From Bacteroidales bacterium (GTDB taxonomy: Bacteria; Bacteroidota; Bacteroidia; Bacteroidales; Paludibacteraceae): a DNA stretch of 64,000 nucleotides. Under the pieces are notes generated by a model that was given only the letters and a program-made list of their open reading frames with translations, was not told where the DNA came from and did no database searches. A program made the position numbers and the translations under genes. The stretch's first letter is position 1, and each line of letters starts with the position of its first letter. The stretch covers positions 1 through 64,000 of the forward strand of contig SUXC01000003.1 in assembly GCA_015061165.1 (NCBI GenBank), in the 5' to 3' direction. This document shows positions 35,362-44,674 of the stretch, piece after piece.

Positions 35362-36513
35362 ATGAAAGAAAGCAATTCACAAATAACAGTTACCTCCCCA
35401 TTGCTTCCTCCCTTAGAGGAATTTATGCCTTATCTTCAACAGATTTGGGATAGCAAATGGATTACTAATAATGGCTCCTTTCATCAATTGTTGGAAAAGG
35501 AACTCGCTAATTATCTTGGTGTGGAATATCTATCATTATTCACCAATGGAACTTTACCACTTATCACTGCATTTCAGGCGTTGGGTATTCATGAAGGCGA
35601 AGTAATCACCACACCTTATTCGTTTGTGGCTACCAGTCACGCGATATGGTGGAACGGATTGAAACCTGTGTTTGTTGATATAGAGGAAGAAACCTGCGGA
35701 ATTGATCCAAATAAGATAGAGGCAGCCATTACCCCGAATACAGTAGCCATTATGCCAGTGCATTGCTATGGCAAACCATGTAAAACGGAAGAAATAGATG
35801 CTATTGCCCAAAAACATAACCTAAAGGTGATCTATGATGCAGCACACGCTTTTGGTGTAACTGAAAATGGTCTATCTATTTTGAAGGCAGGCGATATATC
35901 CACATTGAGTTTCCATGCTACCAAGGTGTACAACACAATTGAGGGTGGAGCATTGATTTGCCATTCTGCAGAGATGAAGTACCATGTGGACAACCTGAAG
36001 AATTTCGGATTCCGAGGTGAGACCAATGTGGTGGCACCTGGTATCAATAGTAAGATGGATGAGATGCGAGCAGCGTATGGATTGCTCAATCTTCATCAAG
36101 TGGATGCTGCTATTGAAGCGCGTAAACAAGTTGCTAAGCAATATGTGGAGGCATTGCGAAGTGTGAATGGTATATCCGTGTTTAAACCTATAGCCAATAG
36201 CCTATCGCCAATTGCCAATTGCGAAGCATCTCATCGTCTCAACTACAGCTACTTCCCAATTTTCGTGGATGAAGAACAATATGGTATGTCGCGTGATGCG
36301 TTATACGAGCAGATGAAGGCAAATAATGTGCTGGGTCGCCGCTATTTCTATCCGTTGATTACATACTTTAATCCATATAAGGATATACCAAGTGCTAATC
36401 CTGCAAATTTGCCTATAGCGAATAAGATAGCCAATCAAGTAATTTGCTTGCCAATGCACCATGCATTGAGTAAAGAGGATGTGAAACGAGTTATAGATTG
36501 TATTCAAGTATGA
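35362..36513 (+). CDS. DegT/DnrJ/EryC1 sugar aminotransferase (FdtB/VioA-like)
   Basis: PLP enzyme that aminates a nucleotide-linked 3- or 4-keto-6-deoxy sugar. 383 residues. Schiff-base lysine is Lys188 in FHATKVYNTIEGG, a form of the motif seen in FdtB/QdtB/VioA-type enzymes; YDAAHAFGV near 158-166 and PVHCYGKPC near 132-140 fit too. Residues about 276-288 (PIANSLSPIANCE) are encoded by an in-frame heptamer repeat. It starts 4 nt after the Wzt gene and overlaps the WbqC gene by 4 nt. The dTDP-sugar precursor genes (rmlA/rmlB) are not in the window. Confidence 0.92.
   Translation: MKESNSQITVTSPLLPPLEEFMPYLQQIWDSKWITNNGSFHQLLEKELANYLGVEYLSLFTNGTLPLITAFQALGIHEGEVITTPYSFVATSHAIWWNGLKPVFVDIEEETCGIDPNKIEAAITPNTVAIMPVHCYGKPCKTEEIDAIAQKHNLKVIYDAAHAFGVTENGLSILKAGDISTLSFHATKVYNTIEGGALICHSAEMKYHVDNLKNFGFRGETNVVAPGINSKMDEMRAAYGLLNLHQVDAAIEARKQVAKQYVEALRSVNGISVFKPIANSLSPIANCEASHRLNYSYFPIFVDEEQYGMSRDALYEQMKANNVLGRRYFYPLITYFNPYKDIPSANPANLPIANKIANQVICLPMHHALSKEDVKRVIDCIQV
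36187..36224. repeat. In-frame heptamer repeat inside the DegT gene
   Basis: Words TATAGCC, AATAGCC, TATCGCC, AATTGCC, AATTGCG in line, encoding the PIANSLSPIANCE segment. Confidence 0.8.
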
Positions 36514-37199
36514 AAATAGCTATCATGCAACCATATTTTATGCCATATATCGGTTATTGGCAGTTGATGGCAACTGTTGATATGTATTTGGTGTATGATG
36601 ATGTCAATTATATTAAGGGGGGATGGGTAAGTCGCAACAATATTCTACTCAACGGACAGAAGCATATGTTTACCATCACGCTGAATGGTGCTAGCCCGAA
36701 TAAACTCTTCAACGAAATTACTATCAAGGACGATTTCAAGAAGTTCTCTCGCTTGATAGAATCTGCTTATCGCAAAGCGCCTTACTATGTAGAGATAAGT
36801 GCCTTGCTAGAGAAAATATATCAGTATGAAGACAAGTCGCTTGGCATTTTTATGCTGAATAGTTTTCAGGTTGTGCTAGACTATCTGGAGATTGATACAA
36901 AATTGGTACTCTCCTCTACGGTCACGAAAGATAATAAATTGCGTGGAAAAGACAAGGTAAAGCATATCTGCCACCTCTTGGGTGCGGATACCTACTACAA
37001 CGCCATTGGTGGACGGGAGTTGTATGACAAGGAGGATTTTAAAGCAGATGGAATTGACTTGCATTTTCTGCAAACAGATTTAGTTCCATATACTCAATCA
37101 ACTAATAAATTTGTATCTGGGTTATCTATTATTGATGTCCTAATGTACAATGGAAAGGAAGATACCAAGAAATTACTAAATGAATATACATTGTTATAA
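36510..37199 (+). CDS. WbqC family protein
   Basis: 229 residues from the ATG at 36510, which overlaps the previous stop in ATGA. An earlier in-frame ATG at 36498 would lie inside the DegT gene. The N-terminus MQPYFMPYIGYWQLM and VYDDVNYIKGGWVSRN are the family signature; YYNAIGGRELYDK is the conserved later segment. WbqC proteins occur in O-antigen loci, often beside aminotransferase and acyl-carrier genes. Their biochemical role is not firmly established, but transfer of acyl or amino-acyl groups onto amino sugars is a reasonable guess. Confidence 0.9.
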   Translation: MKIAIMQPYFMPYIGYWQLMATVDMYLVYDDVNYIKGGWVSRNNILLNGQKHMFTITLNGASPNKLFNEITIKDDFKKFSRLIESAYRKAPYYVEISALLEKIYQYEDKSLGIFMLNSFQVVLDYLEIDTKLVLSSTVTKDNKLRGKDKVKHICHLLGADTYYNAIGGRELYDKEDFKADGIDLHFLQTDLVPYTQSTNKFVSGLSIIDVLMYNGKEDTKKLLNEYTLL

Positions 37200-38116
37200 T
37201 GAATACACCACTAGTCAGCATTTGCTGCATTACATATAACCATGCGCAGTTTATTCGGAAATGCTTGGATGGATTTTTGATGCAGCAGACGGATTTTCCT
37301 ATTGAGATTCTGATTCACGATGATTGTTCTACGGATGGCACTACAGAAATTATTAAGGAGTATGAGGCGAGATATCCAAAATTGATATTTCCTATATATG
37401 AGGACGTTAATCAATATCAAAATGGCAAAAGTGCAGAGATAGATTTATATAATTATCGACGTGCCCGTGGTAAGTATATTGCCTATTGCGAAGGTGATGA
37501 CTATTGGACTGATCCGCAAAAATTGCAAAAACAAGTTGATTTTATGGAGGAAAATAGTGATTATTCTGTATGCTTTCATGACTGTATGGTTTCTAATATA
37601 TGGAATGGGATATGTGAAAAGAAATCAATATTGTCGACTGATGATGATTGTGATATAACAGTAGATGAATTTTTGAATGGTAAAAATAGAATTGGTCAAC
37701 CTTTGACAATGCTATTTCGCAAGGAGGTGTACGATTTAAATTGGTGGAAATTACATACTCGCTATTGTGATACGATGGAAATAATGCATTTATTATTAGT
37801 GGGAAAAGGTCGATTTATGCAATTCAATGGAGGACAATATAATATGCATGATGGGGGCGTTAGTTCAACCCAGCCAGATATAGAACGTAGTTGGGAGTTG
37901 TGTGATGATTCTAAGCAAATGCTTGATTGTACAAGTCATCCTGCAGTTAAAAGGTTTTATATTGATGCTTACAAATGGAGATTGGATATTTGTAAAAAAG
38001 ATGGAATGATTCTTGAGTATTGGAGTACAATAAAAGATGCTTTGCATAACAATTTCGTAACGGGTTTTGAAATTTTAAGATATGGACTAAAAAGAATGGT
38101 AAAGGATTTATTATGA
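37199..38116 (+). CDS. Glycosyltransferase family 2
   Basis: 305 residues with an N-terminal GT-A fold: VSICCITYNHAQFIRKCLD, the nucleotide-binding ILIHDDCSTDGT near 36-47, and the metal-binding region YCEGDDYWTD near 92-101. Predicted cytoplasmic or membrane-associated transferase that adds one sugar to a lipid-linked glycan. The start overlaps the WbqC stop by one base (TAATG), and it overlaps the next gene by four bases. Notably AT-rich. Confidence 0.92.
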   Translation: MNTPLVSICCITYNHAQFIRKCLDGFLMQQTDFPIEILIHDDCSTDGTTEIIKEYEARYPKLIFPIYEDVNQYQNGKSAEIDLYNYRRARGKYIAYCEGDDYWTDPQKLQKQVDFMEENSDYSVCFHDCMVSNIWNGICEKKSILSTDDDCDITVDEFLNGKNRIGQPLTMLFRKEVYDLNWWKLHTRYCDTMEIMHLLLVGKGRFMQFNGGQYNMHDGGVSSTQPDIERSWELCDDSKQMLDCTSHPAVKRFYIDAYKWRLDICKKDGMILEYWSTIKDALHNNFVTGFEILRYGLKRMVKDLL

Positions 38117-39612
38117 TTGGTTATAAACAAATATTGCTGACGCATTTGTATAATGTATTTAATCAAAATATTAATAACAATGCATTTTTGATTAACAATC
38201 AATATTACACCTACCTTCAATTTGCACAACGCATTTCTGCTATTCGTGAGGAAATTTGCAAGTTGCAATCGAATGAACAAGTATTTGCATTGGCGATTCA
38301 CGATGATTTAGATACTTATGCGAGTATTTTTGCACTGTGGATGGAAGGTAAAGCTTATGTACCACTTCACCCTAACCAACCATTGGAGCGCAATCTAAAT
38401 ATTATTCAGCAAGTAGGATTAAGCAATGTATTGGACAGCGCAGATACTTCGGTCTTCGAAAATTATTCTTTGAATATAATGCACACGAGTCAGTACGAAT
38501 ATACTACTGACTATTTGGATAATTGGATAGAAACCAGTGATGATGCGTTAGCATACATATTATTCACGTCTGGTAGCACCGGTGTACCTAAAGGAGTCCA
38601 AATTACTCGTGGAAATATTGCAGCCTTTATGGATTCGTTTTGGAAAACGGGTATTAACATTACGGAAGAAGATCGTTGCCTACAAGTCTTTGACCTTACA
38701 TTTGATGTGAGTGTACAAAGTTACCTTGTTGCATTGACTCGTGGTGCCTGCGTATATACTGTGCCTTATGGACAGGTAAAGTACTTATATGCTGCTTCGC
38801 TAATACAAGAGTATAAGATAACGTTCGGAGCAATGGCACCATCGATGTTGACCTATTTGCGTCCGTATTTTGACGAGTTTGATGCTACCAGTATGCGTAC
38901 TACAATATTGACTGCAGAAGCATGTCCAGTGGATCTGATGGAAGATTGGTACAAATGTGCCAAAAATACAGAGATATATGATTTCTATGGTCCTACCGAA
39001 GCGACTATCTATTGTACGTACTATCATTTAAATCGCGATGGTAATAACCTATCGCAAAATGGTATTATCTCAATTGGTAGGCCGATGGCTAATGTACAGG
39101 CTATTATCATGCGCGAGGATGGGCAATTGGTAGTAGGACAAGAGAAAGGAGAATTGTGCATAGCAGGCGGACAAGTCACTCCAGGATATTGGAATAACGA
39201 AGAGAAAAATGCTTCTTCATTTTTTGCGCGAGATGGTATCCGCTATTATCATACAGGTGATTTGTGCTATTGGGATGAGTCGGGTAATATTCTCTATTGT
39301 GGCCGTATTGATCAACAAGCAAAGATACAAGGATTTCGTGTAGAGCTTGGTGAAATAGAATATCATGCTCGTGAATTTTATAACAAAGAATATCGTGTGG
39401 TAGCAATTGCCTTTGATAATGCTCAGAAACTAACTGAAATAGCGTTGTTCGTAGAGTCTACAGATCAAGAAACGCAAGACTTGTTAGTATATCTGCGCAG
39501 TAAAATGCCGCATTATATGATTCCTTCACGAATTATTTTTGAACCCAACTTCCCACTTAATAAGAGTGAGAAAATAGATAGAAATTCACTGAAACTAAAA
39601 TTAAATATGTAA
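38113..39612 (+). CDS. AMP-forming amino-acid/acyl adenylation enzyme
   Basis: Stand-alone NRPS/DltA-type adenylation enzyme of 499 residues. Core motifs: A3 FTSGSTGVPKG (151-161), A5 YGPTEATIYCT, A7 YHTGDLCYW, A8 region GRIDQQAKIQGFRVELGEIE, and the catalytic A10 lysine in NKSEKIDRNSL. The segment FDLTFDVSVQSYL keeps the aspartate that contacts the alpha-amino group in NRPS A domains, so the substrate is probably an amino acid; the specificity code does not match one I recognise. It would load an acyl or aminoacyl group onto one of the two carrier proteins that follow. The first carrier gene starts 5 nt downstream. Confidence 0.88.
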   Translation: MIGYKQILLTHLYNVFNQNINNNAFLINNQYYTYLQFAQRISAIREEICKLQSNEQVFALAIHDDLDTYASIFALWMEGKAYVPLHPNQPLERNLNIIQQVGLSNVLDSADTSVFENYSLNIMHTSQYEYTTDYLDNWIETSDDALAYILFTSGSTGVPKGVQITRGNIAAFMDSFWKTGINITEEDRCLQVFDLTFDVSVQSYLVALTRGACVYTVPYGQVKYLYAASLIQEYKITFGAMAPSMLTYLRPYFDEFDATSMRTTILTAEACPVDLMEDWYKCAKNTEIYDFYGPTEATIYCTYYHLNRDGNNLSQNGIISIGRPMANVQAIIMREDGQLVVGQEKGELCIAGGQVTPGYWNNEEKNASSFFARDGIRYYHTGDLCYWDESGNILYCGRIDQQAKIQGFRVELGEIEYHAREFYNKEYRVVAIAFDNAQKLTEIALFVESTDQETQDLLVYLRSKMPHYMIPSRIIFEPNFPLNKSEKIDRNSLKLKLNM

Positions 39613-39617
39613 TAGAT

Positions 39618-39848
39618 ATGGAAATACAAGAATTTATTGAAAAATTTTCGGAACAATTTTTTGATACTGATCCTACTTTGTTTAAACCAGAAACAGAGTT
39701 TCGTCAATTTGAAGAATGGAGTTCCATGACAGGGCTTTGTATTCTTACAATGATTAAGGATGAGTATGGATTTTTTATGAATCCTAAAGATTTTAAGGCA
39801 TGCACTACTGTGAGAGATGTTTTTGAAGCGGTGCTATCTCATTGCTAA
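39618..39848 (+). CDS. Acyl/aminoacyl carrier protein (first)
   Basis: 76 residues, acidic and helical. The phosphopantetheine attachment site is in EEWSSMTGL (Ser36 or so), a variant of the usual DSL/DSM motif. The remaining carrier fold is recognisable (ILTMIKDEYGF ... TTVRDVFEAV). Placed directly behind the adenylation gene, it is the best candidate to receive the activated substrate. Confidence 0.88.
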   Translation: MEIQEFIEKFSEQFFDTDPTLFKPETEFRQFEEWSSMTGLCILTMIKDEYGFFMNPKDFKACTTVRDVFEAVLSHC

Positions 39849-39862
39849 TTAGTTAACATGTT

Positions 39863-40609
39863 ATGAACTACAACCCTTACGCTTTAACAGGAAAGACAAT
39901 ACTGATAACAGGAGCATCTTCTGGTATTGGACGCGCAACAGCTATTGAGTGCGCCAAGCTGAATGCTACATGTGTTCTTTGTGGACGCAATGAGTTGCGT
40001 TTACAAGAGACTTTGCGTTTGTTAGAAGGAACAGGGCATATAGCTATTTCAGCTGATTTACTGAAGGAAGAAGGTATTCATGCTATAGTGGAGCAAACTC
40101 CTAATTTAGATGGAGTGGTTTGCAATGCGGGTGTTAATATGATGGCACCTATTTATTTTATTAGATCAGAAGAAATAGATAAGGTGCTTCGTACCAATAC
40201 GATAGCTCCAATGACTTTAGTTAATGCTTTGCTCCGTAATAAGCGTATTAAGAATCAATCTTCTCTTGTATTTACCTCTTCATTGGATGCTGTTAATCCT
40301 GATGTTGGAAGTTCGGTTTATGCAGCATCGAAGGCAGCATTATCTTCTTTTATGCGAAGCTGTGCCAAAGAATTAGCTCCACGGAAGATTCGTGCAAATG
40401 CTATTCAACCAGGATTGGTAGAAACAGGAATGATGCATAATGGTTTAGTTTCAGAGGAGGATTTGGAGAGACATAAGGAGTTTTATCTCCTCAAACGCTA
40501 TGCTCGACCAGAGGAGATTGCATGGTCTATTATCTATCTTCTGTCTGATGCAAGCAATTTTGTTACGGGTAGTGTGTTAACCATAGATGGCGGAGCATCA
40601 ATTATATAG
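39863..40609 (+). CDS. SDR-family 3-oxoacyl-ACP reductase-like protein
   Basis: NAD(P)H-dependent short-chain reductase of 248 residues. Cofactor motif TGASSGIG at 16-23, CNAG at 87-90, catalytic Ser140 and Tyr153-x3-Lys157 (YAASK), and the C-terminal GSVLTIDGGASI all match FabG-type enzymes. Between two carrier-protein genes, it should reduce the 3-keto group of an ACP-bound chain, as VioR does in viosamine-acyl synthesis. Confidence 0.92.
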   Translation: MNYNPYALTGKTILITGASSGIGRATAIECAKLNATCVLCGRNELRLQETLRLLEGTGHIAISADLLKEEGIHAIVEQTPNLDGVVCNAGVNMMAPIYFIRSEEIDKVLRTNTIAPMTLVNALLRNKRIKNQSSLVFTSSLDAVNPDVGSSVYAASKAALSSFMRSCAKELAPRKIRANAIQPGLVETGMMHNGLVSEEDLERHKEFYLLKRYARPEEIAWSIIYLLSDASNFVTGSVLTIDGGASII

Positions 40610-40624
40610 ATTTTTTATGATTTT

Positions 40625-40873
40625 ATGGATATGGAAAAGAAAGATGTAATACAAAAAATCGAAGTGATAGTCGCAGCTGCGGTTAATCATCATGATTTTC
40701 AGATAAGTGAGAATACTAAACCTAATGATATCCTTGGTTGGGATTCACTTTCAAATGCGATGATTCTTACCTCTATTGAACAAGAATTTTCGGTTAAGTT
40801 TAAGTTTTCTGATATGATAGCTTGGAAAACGGTAGGTGAGTTAGCAGATATAATTACTAAAAAAGTAGGATGA
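40625..40873 (+). CDS. Acyl carrier protein (second)
   Basis: 82 residues. Phosphopantetheine site LGWDSLSNAMIL with the canonical DSL serine at about 41. Another in-frame ATG two codons in gives a nearly identical product. It overlaps the ketoacyl synthase by 4 nt, pointing to a dedicated pairing of this ACP with that synthase. Confidence 0.92.
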   Translation: MDMEKKDVIQKIEVIVAAAVNHHDFQISENTKPNDILGWDSLSNAMILTSIEQEFSVKFKFSDMIAWKTVGELADIITKKVG

Positions 40874-41937
40874 AACACGTATTTCACAACAAACGAATCT
40901 CAGCTATCGTTTGTGTTCTCCCAGATCAGGTTGTTCGTTATGAGGATGAACTGGAAGATTATCCTTTCCCTGTTCGACAAAGTCAGATGTTAGGTAAGAT
41001 GATGGATTATAATACCCGTCGTCAATGCGCACCTACTGACTCTGTTTCTGAGTATGCGATTCAAGGTATTCAACATCTATTGGATAACGCAGTGATTCGT
41101 ACTACTGAGATAGATGCTATTGTAGTTGCTTCGTCTAGTCAAGATTACATCATGCCATCTATAAGTTATTTGCTACAAGGGTATTTTAAATTACCAGAAA
41201 CGACATATTGTTGTGATATAGTGCAGCAATGCGGTGGTTATCAATTTGGTTTGATGCAGAGTTTCATGTTGATGGATACATATGGCTTCCGTAAAGTGTT
41301 ACTCGTAACGGGTGAGATGACTAGCAAAAAAGTTGGACTTCACGATCGCAATGCTCGACCAATTATTGGTGATGCAGTGAGTGTGAGCATTTTAGAAACC
41401 GCGGATAATGGTGCTATATATACTGAATACCGTAATTTTGGACAAATGGCGGCAGCAATCATGATTCCTGCTGGTGGATTGAAGTGCCCATCTACATCTG
41501 AAACGGCCATTGAGACTAAAGATGAACAAGGTAATTACCGTGCTCTTGACCATTTTTATATGGATGGAGAAGCCGTGTTCAATTTTGTGATGACGAAGGT
41601 ACCACCGATGCTTTCTAACATAATGAAAGATTCCGGAGATACGGTGGACTCAATAGATTACTATATGTTTCATCAGCCTAATAAATATATGGTGGATCGT
41701 TTGGCAGACGAATTGGAGCTTCCAGCAGAGAAATATTTTGGCAATATCGTGGGTGTATATGGCAACGCGAGTACCGCAACCATTCCGCTGAATATTTGTC
41801 ATAATATTTCTACAGAGGCTACTAATCGCAGTTTGCGGCTCTGCTTGTGCGGATTTGGTGGAGGATTGACATGTAATACTATTATTTTCTCAAATCCACC
41901 AATGGATTATTGTGAGATCGTGGATTATAAGAGATAA
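40870..41937 (+). CDS. 3-oxoacyl-ACP synthase III-like enzyme
   Basis: 355 residues of the FabH/KAS III class, which condenses an acyl starter with malonyl-ACP. The triad is intact: Cys121 (IVQQCGGYQFG), His268 (FHQPN) and Asn299 (YGNAST). Sequences around the cysteine (QQCGG instead of AACSG) suggest a specialised substrate rather than housekeeping fatty acid synthesis. With the neighbouring ACPs and SDR it can build a short 3-hydroxyacyl group, as proposed for VioS in the Pseudomonas syringae viosamine island. Confidence 0.92.
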   Translation: MKHVFHNKRISAIVCVLPDQVVRYEDELEDYPFPVRQSQMLGKMMDYNTRRQCAPTDSVSEYAIQGIQHLLDNAVIRTTEIDAIVVASSSQDYIMPSISYLLQGYFKLPETTYCCDIVQQCGGYQFGLMQSFMLMDTYGFRKVLLVTGEMTSKKVGLHDRNARPIIGDAVSVSILETADNGAIYTEYRNFGQMAAAIMIPAGGLKCPSTSETAIETKDEQGNYRALDHFYMDGEAVFNFVMTKVPPMLSNIMKDSGDTVDSIDYYMFHQPNKYMVDRLADELELPAEKYFGNIVGVYGNASTATIPLNICHNISTEATNRSLRLCLCGFGGGLTCNTIIFSNPPMDYCEIVDYKR

Positions 41938-41949
41938 GATTAATATATC

Positions 41950-43011
41950 ATGGATAAGATACAGTACAACACATACACGGCTGCAGATATCAAGGCATGG
42001 ATTGAGCGAGGTGAAAATAATGGCCTTTCAGAACGCGTTATCTCACTTACTCGTGCCAATGCTCTTATGCATTCTCCATACGTGAAGGAGGATGATGTGT
42101 TGGTGATTTCTGCAATGGACGGCGATGTGGTGGTTGGCTATACTGCCATTTTTCCAGAGCATTTAGAAAGGCCTAATATATGGATTGCCACAGGTACTAC
42201 TTTGTGGGTTAATCCAGATTATGCCGATGATTTTGTGGGGTATAATCTTGTACAAAGATTATGGCAATCCTACCCTCAATATTGCGTGATAGGTTCTGAT
42301 GTTTCATGTCCTGCAGCTATGATTGACAAACTTTTAGGTGCATGTATTCTAAGATACGAGAGACATCGATTTGTGTTTCGTCGCAACATTCGAGTTCATT
42401 CGCTACGTAGTTTAGCCTCAAAGATAATAGAACCATATCGTAAATATCGACAACGCAAAGCCATTAGTCGTGTGTTAGCCATGATACCATCAAATATTCG
42501 GGTAATCACTCGCGATACAATTGATGCCGAAGCATATGATTTCATATCTGCCCACAGCGAATCCGATACATTTCTTCGTTCTCGTGAAATGCTCAATTGG
42601 ATATTGCGTTATCCATTCTCTGTAGAGAATACATTGATGAAATATGCTATAAAAAGCAATAAGTTCTCTGATCAGGTGGCATCAAGTAAGAATCAACTAT
42701 TTCAAATTTATATGGTAGATAAGTTGATAGGTATCGTGATGTTAGGTCGCCGAGATAATGATATGCATGTAAAGATGCTTTATACCGATAAAGGCTATCA
42801 GGAAGTGATATTTGCATTGATTATAGAAATAATGCTTCGTTCTAATGTTAGACAGCTATTGTCTCATTATCCGCTATTGAATCATTTTATAGGTTCAAAT
42901 TATATTGCTTTACGAGATTCGGTGCATCAGTTTTTATTTACATACCCAAAACAACTTAAATCAATTGAACCATTCATTATTCAGGGAATAGATGGAGATA
43001 TGTTTGTATGA
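41950..43011 (+). CDS. GNAT-like acyltransferase candidate
   Basis: 353 residues. The N-terminal part resembles a GNAT fold (VISAMDGDVVVGYTAIFP, then ATGTTLWVNPDYADDFVG). The second half is less typical and could hold a second GNAT-like lobe (IYMVDKLIGIVMLGRRDNDMHVKMLYTD), reminiscent of FemAB-type double-GNAT proteins. I do not recognise it with certainty. Its position after the acyl-assembly genes suggests it moves the finished acyl group onto the amino sugar. Overlaps the deacetylase gene by 4 nt. Confidence 0.6.
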   Translation: MDKIQYNTYTAADIKAWIERGENNGLSERVISLTRANALMHSPYVKEDDVLVISAMDGDVVVGYTAIFPEHLERPNIWIATGTTLWVNPDYADDFVGYNLVQRLWQSYPQYCVIGSDVSCPAAMIDKLLGACILRYERHRFVFRRNIRVHSLRSLASKIIEPYRKYRQRKAISRVLAMIPSNIRVITRDTIDAEAYDFISAHSESDTFLRSREMLNWILRYPFSVENTLMKYAIKSNKFSDQVASSKNQLFQIYMVDKLIGIVMLGRRDNDMHVKMLYTDKGYQEVIFALIIEIMLRSNVRQLLSHYPLLNHFIGSNYIALRDSVHQFLFTYPKQLKSIEPFIIQGIDGDMFV

Positions 43012-43709
43012 ATATGATAGTTAAAATATGGGCTAAGATTCAACGCAAATGGATGAAGTTGCGTTTGCAGCCTATTCGTGTTTTTTGCTTGCACCATGTG
43101 TGTGAGCAATTTGACGTAGAAACAATGTATCCATGCGATAGGATGGCTTTAAGTGAGTTTAAACAAAAAATCAATGCTTTACGTAGACAAGGATTTCAAT
43201 TTATATCGCTTACAGTGGCATATAACCACATAAAAAATGATTACTTTCGTCGAAAGAAATACGCCGTATTGACCTTTGATGACGGATATAAATCGCTCTT
43301 GGAGGTGCTTCCTTGGTTAGAAAAGCAAAGTATACCCGCTACATTGTTTATTAATGGAAAATATTTGGATGGAAAGTCGTTTCGTGATAAAGATACAGAA
43401 CGTTATCTAACAAAGCATGATTTATTCTCATCATCTTCATTATCATCTTCGCTTATAGAAATTGGATCGCATGGGTGGGAACATACAGATGCTGCAAGAA
43501 TGAATATTGAAATGTTTATATTAAATATTAATGAAAATGTATCACTATTAAAAAAACATCCTAGATATGTACCATTTCACGCATACACTTGGGGGAGACA
43601 TAATACACAAACTGATAATCATTTGCATTCTATTCAAATAATACCAGTATTTATGGATGGATTGAAAAATTATTGTGAACTAAATATTATTCATAGAGAA
43701 CTATTATGA
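43008..43709 (+). CDS. Polysaccharide deacetylase (NodB-like)
   Basis: 233 residues. NodB motif 1 AVLTFDDGYKSLLE near 84-97 carries the catalytic Asp and the metal-binding Asp; motif 2 is EIGSHGWEHTDAAR near 148-161 with both histidines. Motif 3 is weak (VPFHAYTWGRHN). Removes N-acetyl or O-acetyl groups from a glycan or nucleotide sugar. No signal peptide, so it probably works on a cytoplasmic intermediate. It overlaps genes on both sides by four bases. Confidence 0.85.
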   Translation: MNMIVKIWAKIQRKWMKLRLQPIRVFCLHHVCEQFDVETMYPCDRMALSEFKQKINALRRQGFQFISLTVAYNHIKNDYFRRKKYAVLTFDDGYKSLLEVLPWLEKQSIPATLFINGKYLDGKSFRDKDTERYLTKHDLFSSSSLSSSLIEIGSHGWEHTDAARMNIEMFILNINENVSLLKKHPRYVPFHAYTWGRHNTQTDNHLHSIQIIPVFMDGLKNYCELNIIHRELL

Positions 43710-44674
43710 CTACCCTCGCTCCTATAATTGTTTTTTGTTACAATCGTCCATGGCACGTGGAACAGACTTTAGAAGCACTATCTTGCAATGAGTTAGCGGA
43801 TCAAAGCATACTCTATATCTATTGTGATGGACCCAAAGCGGATGCTTCTGCAGAACAACGCCAAAAGATTACAGATGTACGCCATGTGGTGCGAAAGCGC
43901 CAATGGTGCAAAGAGGTATCTATTGTTGAGGCAGAGCACAATAAAGGGTTAGCAAACTCCATAATAGATGGTGTTTCGGATGTGATCAACAAGCATGGAA
44001 AAGTGTTTGTACTTGAAGATGATTTGGTATCATCGCCCTATATGTTGAAATATGTGAATACAGCATTAGATTTTTACGAGGATTATGCTGGTGTGTTCTC
44101 TGTATCTGTCAACCGTCCACCATTAAGTAAGATGCAGATTCCTAAAGATTATCCATTTGATGTATTTGCGTGCCTGCGTTCATACTCTACGGGATGGGGA
44201 ACTTGGAAAGATCGATGGAACAAAGTAGATTGGTCAATGGATGATTTTGACCGTTGTAAGCAGAATTCGGATATGTTGCGTGCTCTCTGTCGTTTAGGCG
44301 ATGATTTCCCTCCTATGATGCAGCTGCTAGAAGATGGTAAGATTGATTCTTGGGCTGTACGCTTTAGTTTTGCTCATTTTAAATTTCATGCTGTGGCTAT
44401 TTTACCCTGTAAATCCTATGTGACTAATATTGGTTTCGATGGAACTGGTACCCATAGCGGTACTGTGGCTAATGTGTATGAAAATGACTTATCGGAATCA
44501 GTGCTTAATCCAAGAATGTTGGAGATTGTATATGAAGATGACCGCATCATTAATGCATTCTATTCTGCATTCACTTTAAAACGTCGTCCGTTATGGCAAA
44601 AATTAATAAATTATATTGCTCGCAAATTTGGAAAGAAACCACCATTTGTGATTAAGAAGAAAGTATACGTATAA
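43706..44674 (+). CDS. Glycosyltransferase, GT-A fold (GNT-I-like)
   Basis: 322 residues. IIVFCYNRPWHVEQTLEAL at the start, LYIYCDGPKAD, NKGLANSIIDGV and the metal-binding VFVLEDDLVSSPYML near 108-122 define a GT2/GT13-like transferase common in capsule loci; CLRSYSTGWGTWKDRW is the conserved acceptor-side segment. Sugar specificity unknown. Its last base is shared with the next start codon. Confidence 0.88.
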   Translation: MTTLAPIIVFCYNRPWHVEQTLEALSCNELADQSILYIYCDGPKADASAEQRQKITDVRHVVRKRQWCKEVSIVEAEHNKGLANSIIDGVSDVINKHGKVFVLEDDLVSSPYMLKYVNTALDFYEDYAGVFSVSVNRPPLSKMQIPKDYPFDVFACLRSYSTGWGTWKDRWNKVDWSMDDFDRCKQNSDMLRALCRLGDDFPPMMQLLEDGKIDSWAVRFSFAHFKFHAVAILPCKSYVTNIGFDGTGTHSGTVANVYENDLSESVLNPRMLEIVYEDDRIINAFYSAFTLKRRPLWQKLINYIARKFGKKPPFVIKKKVYV

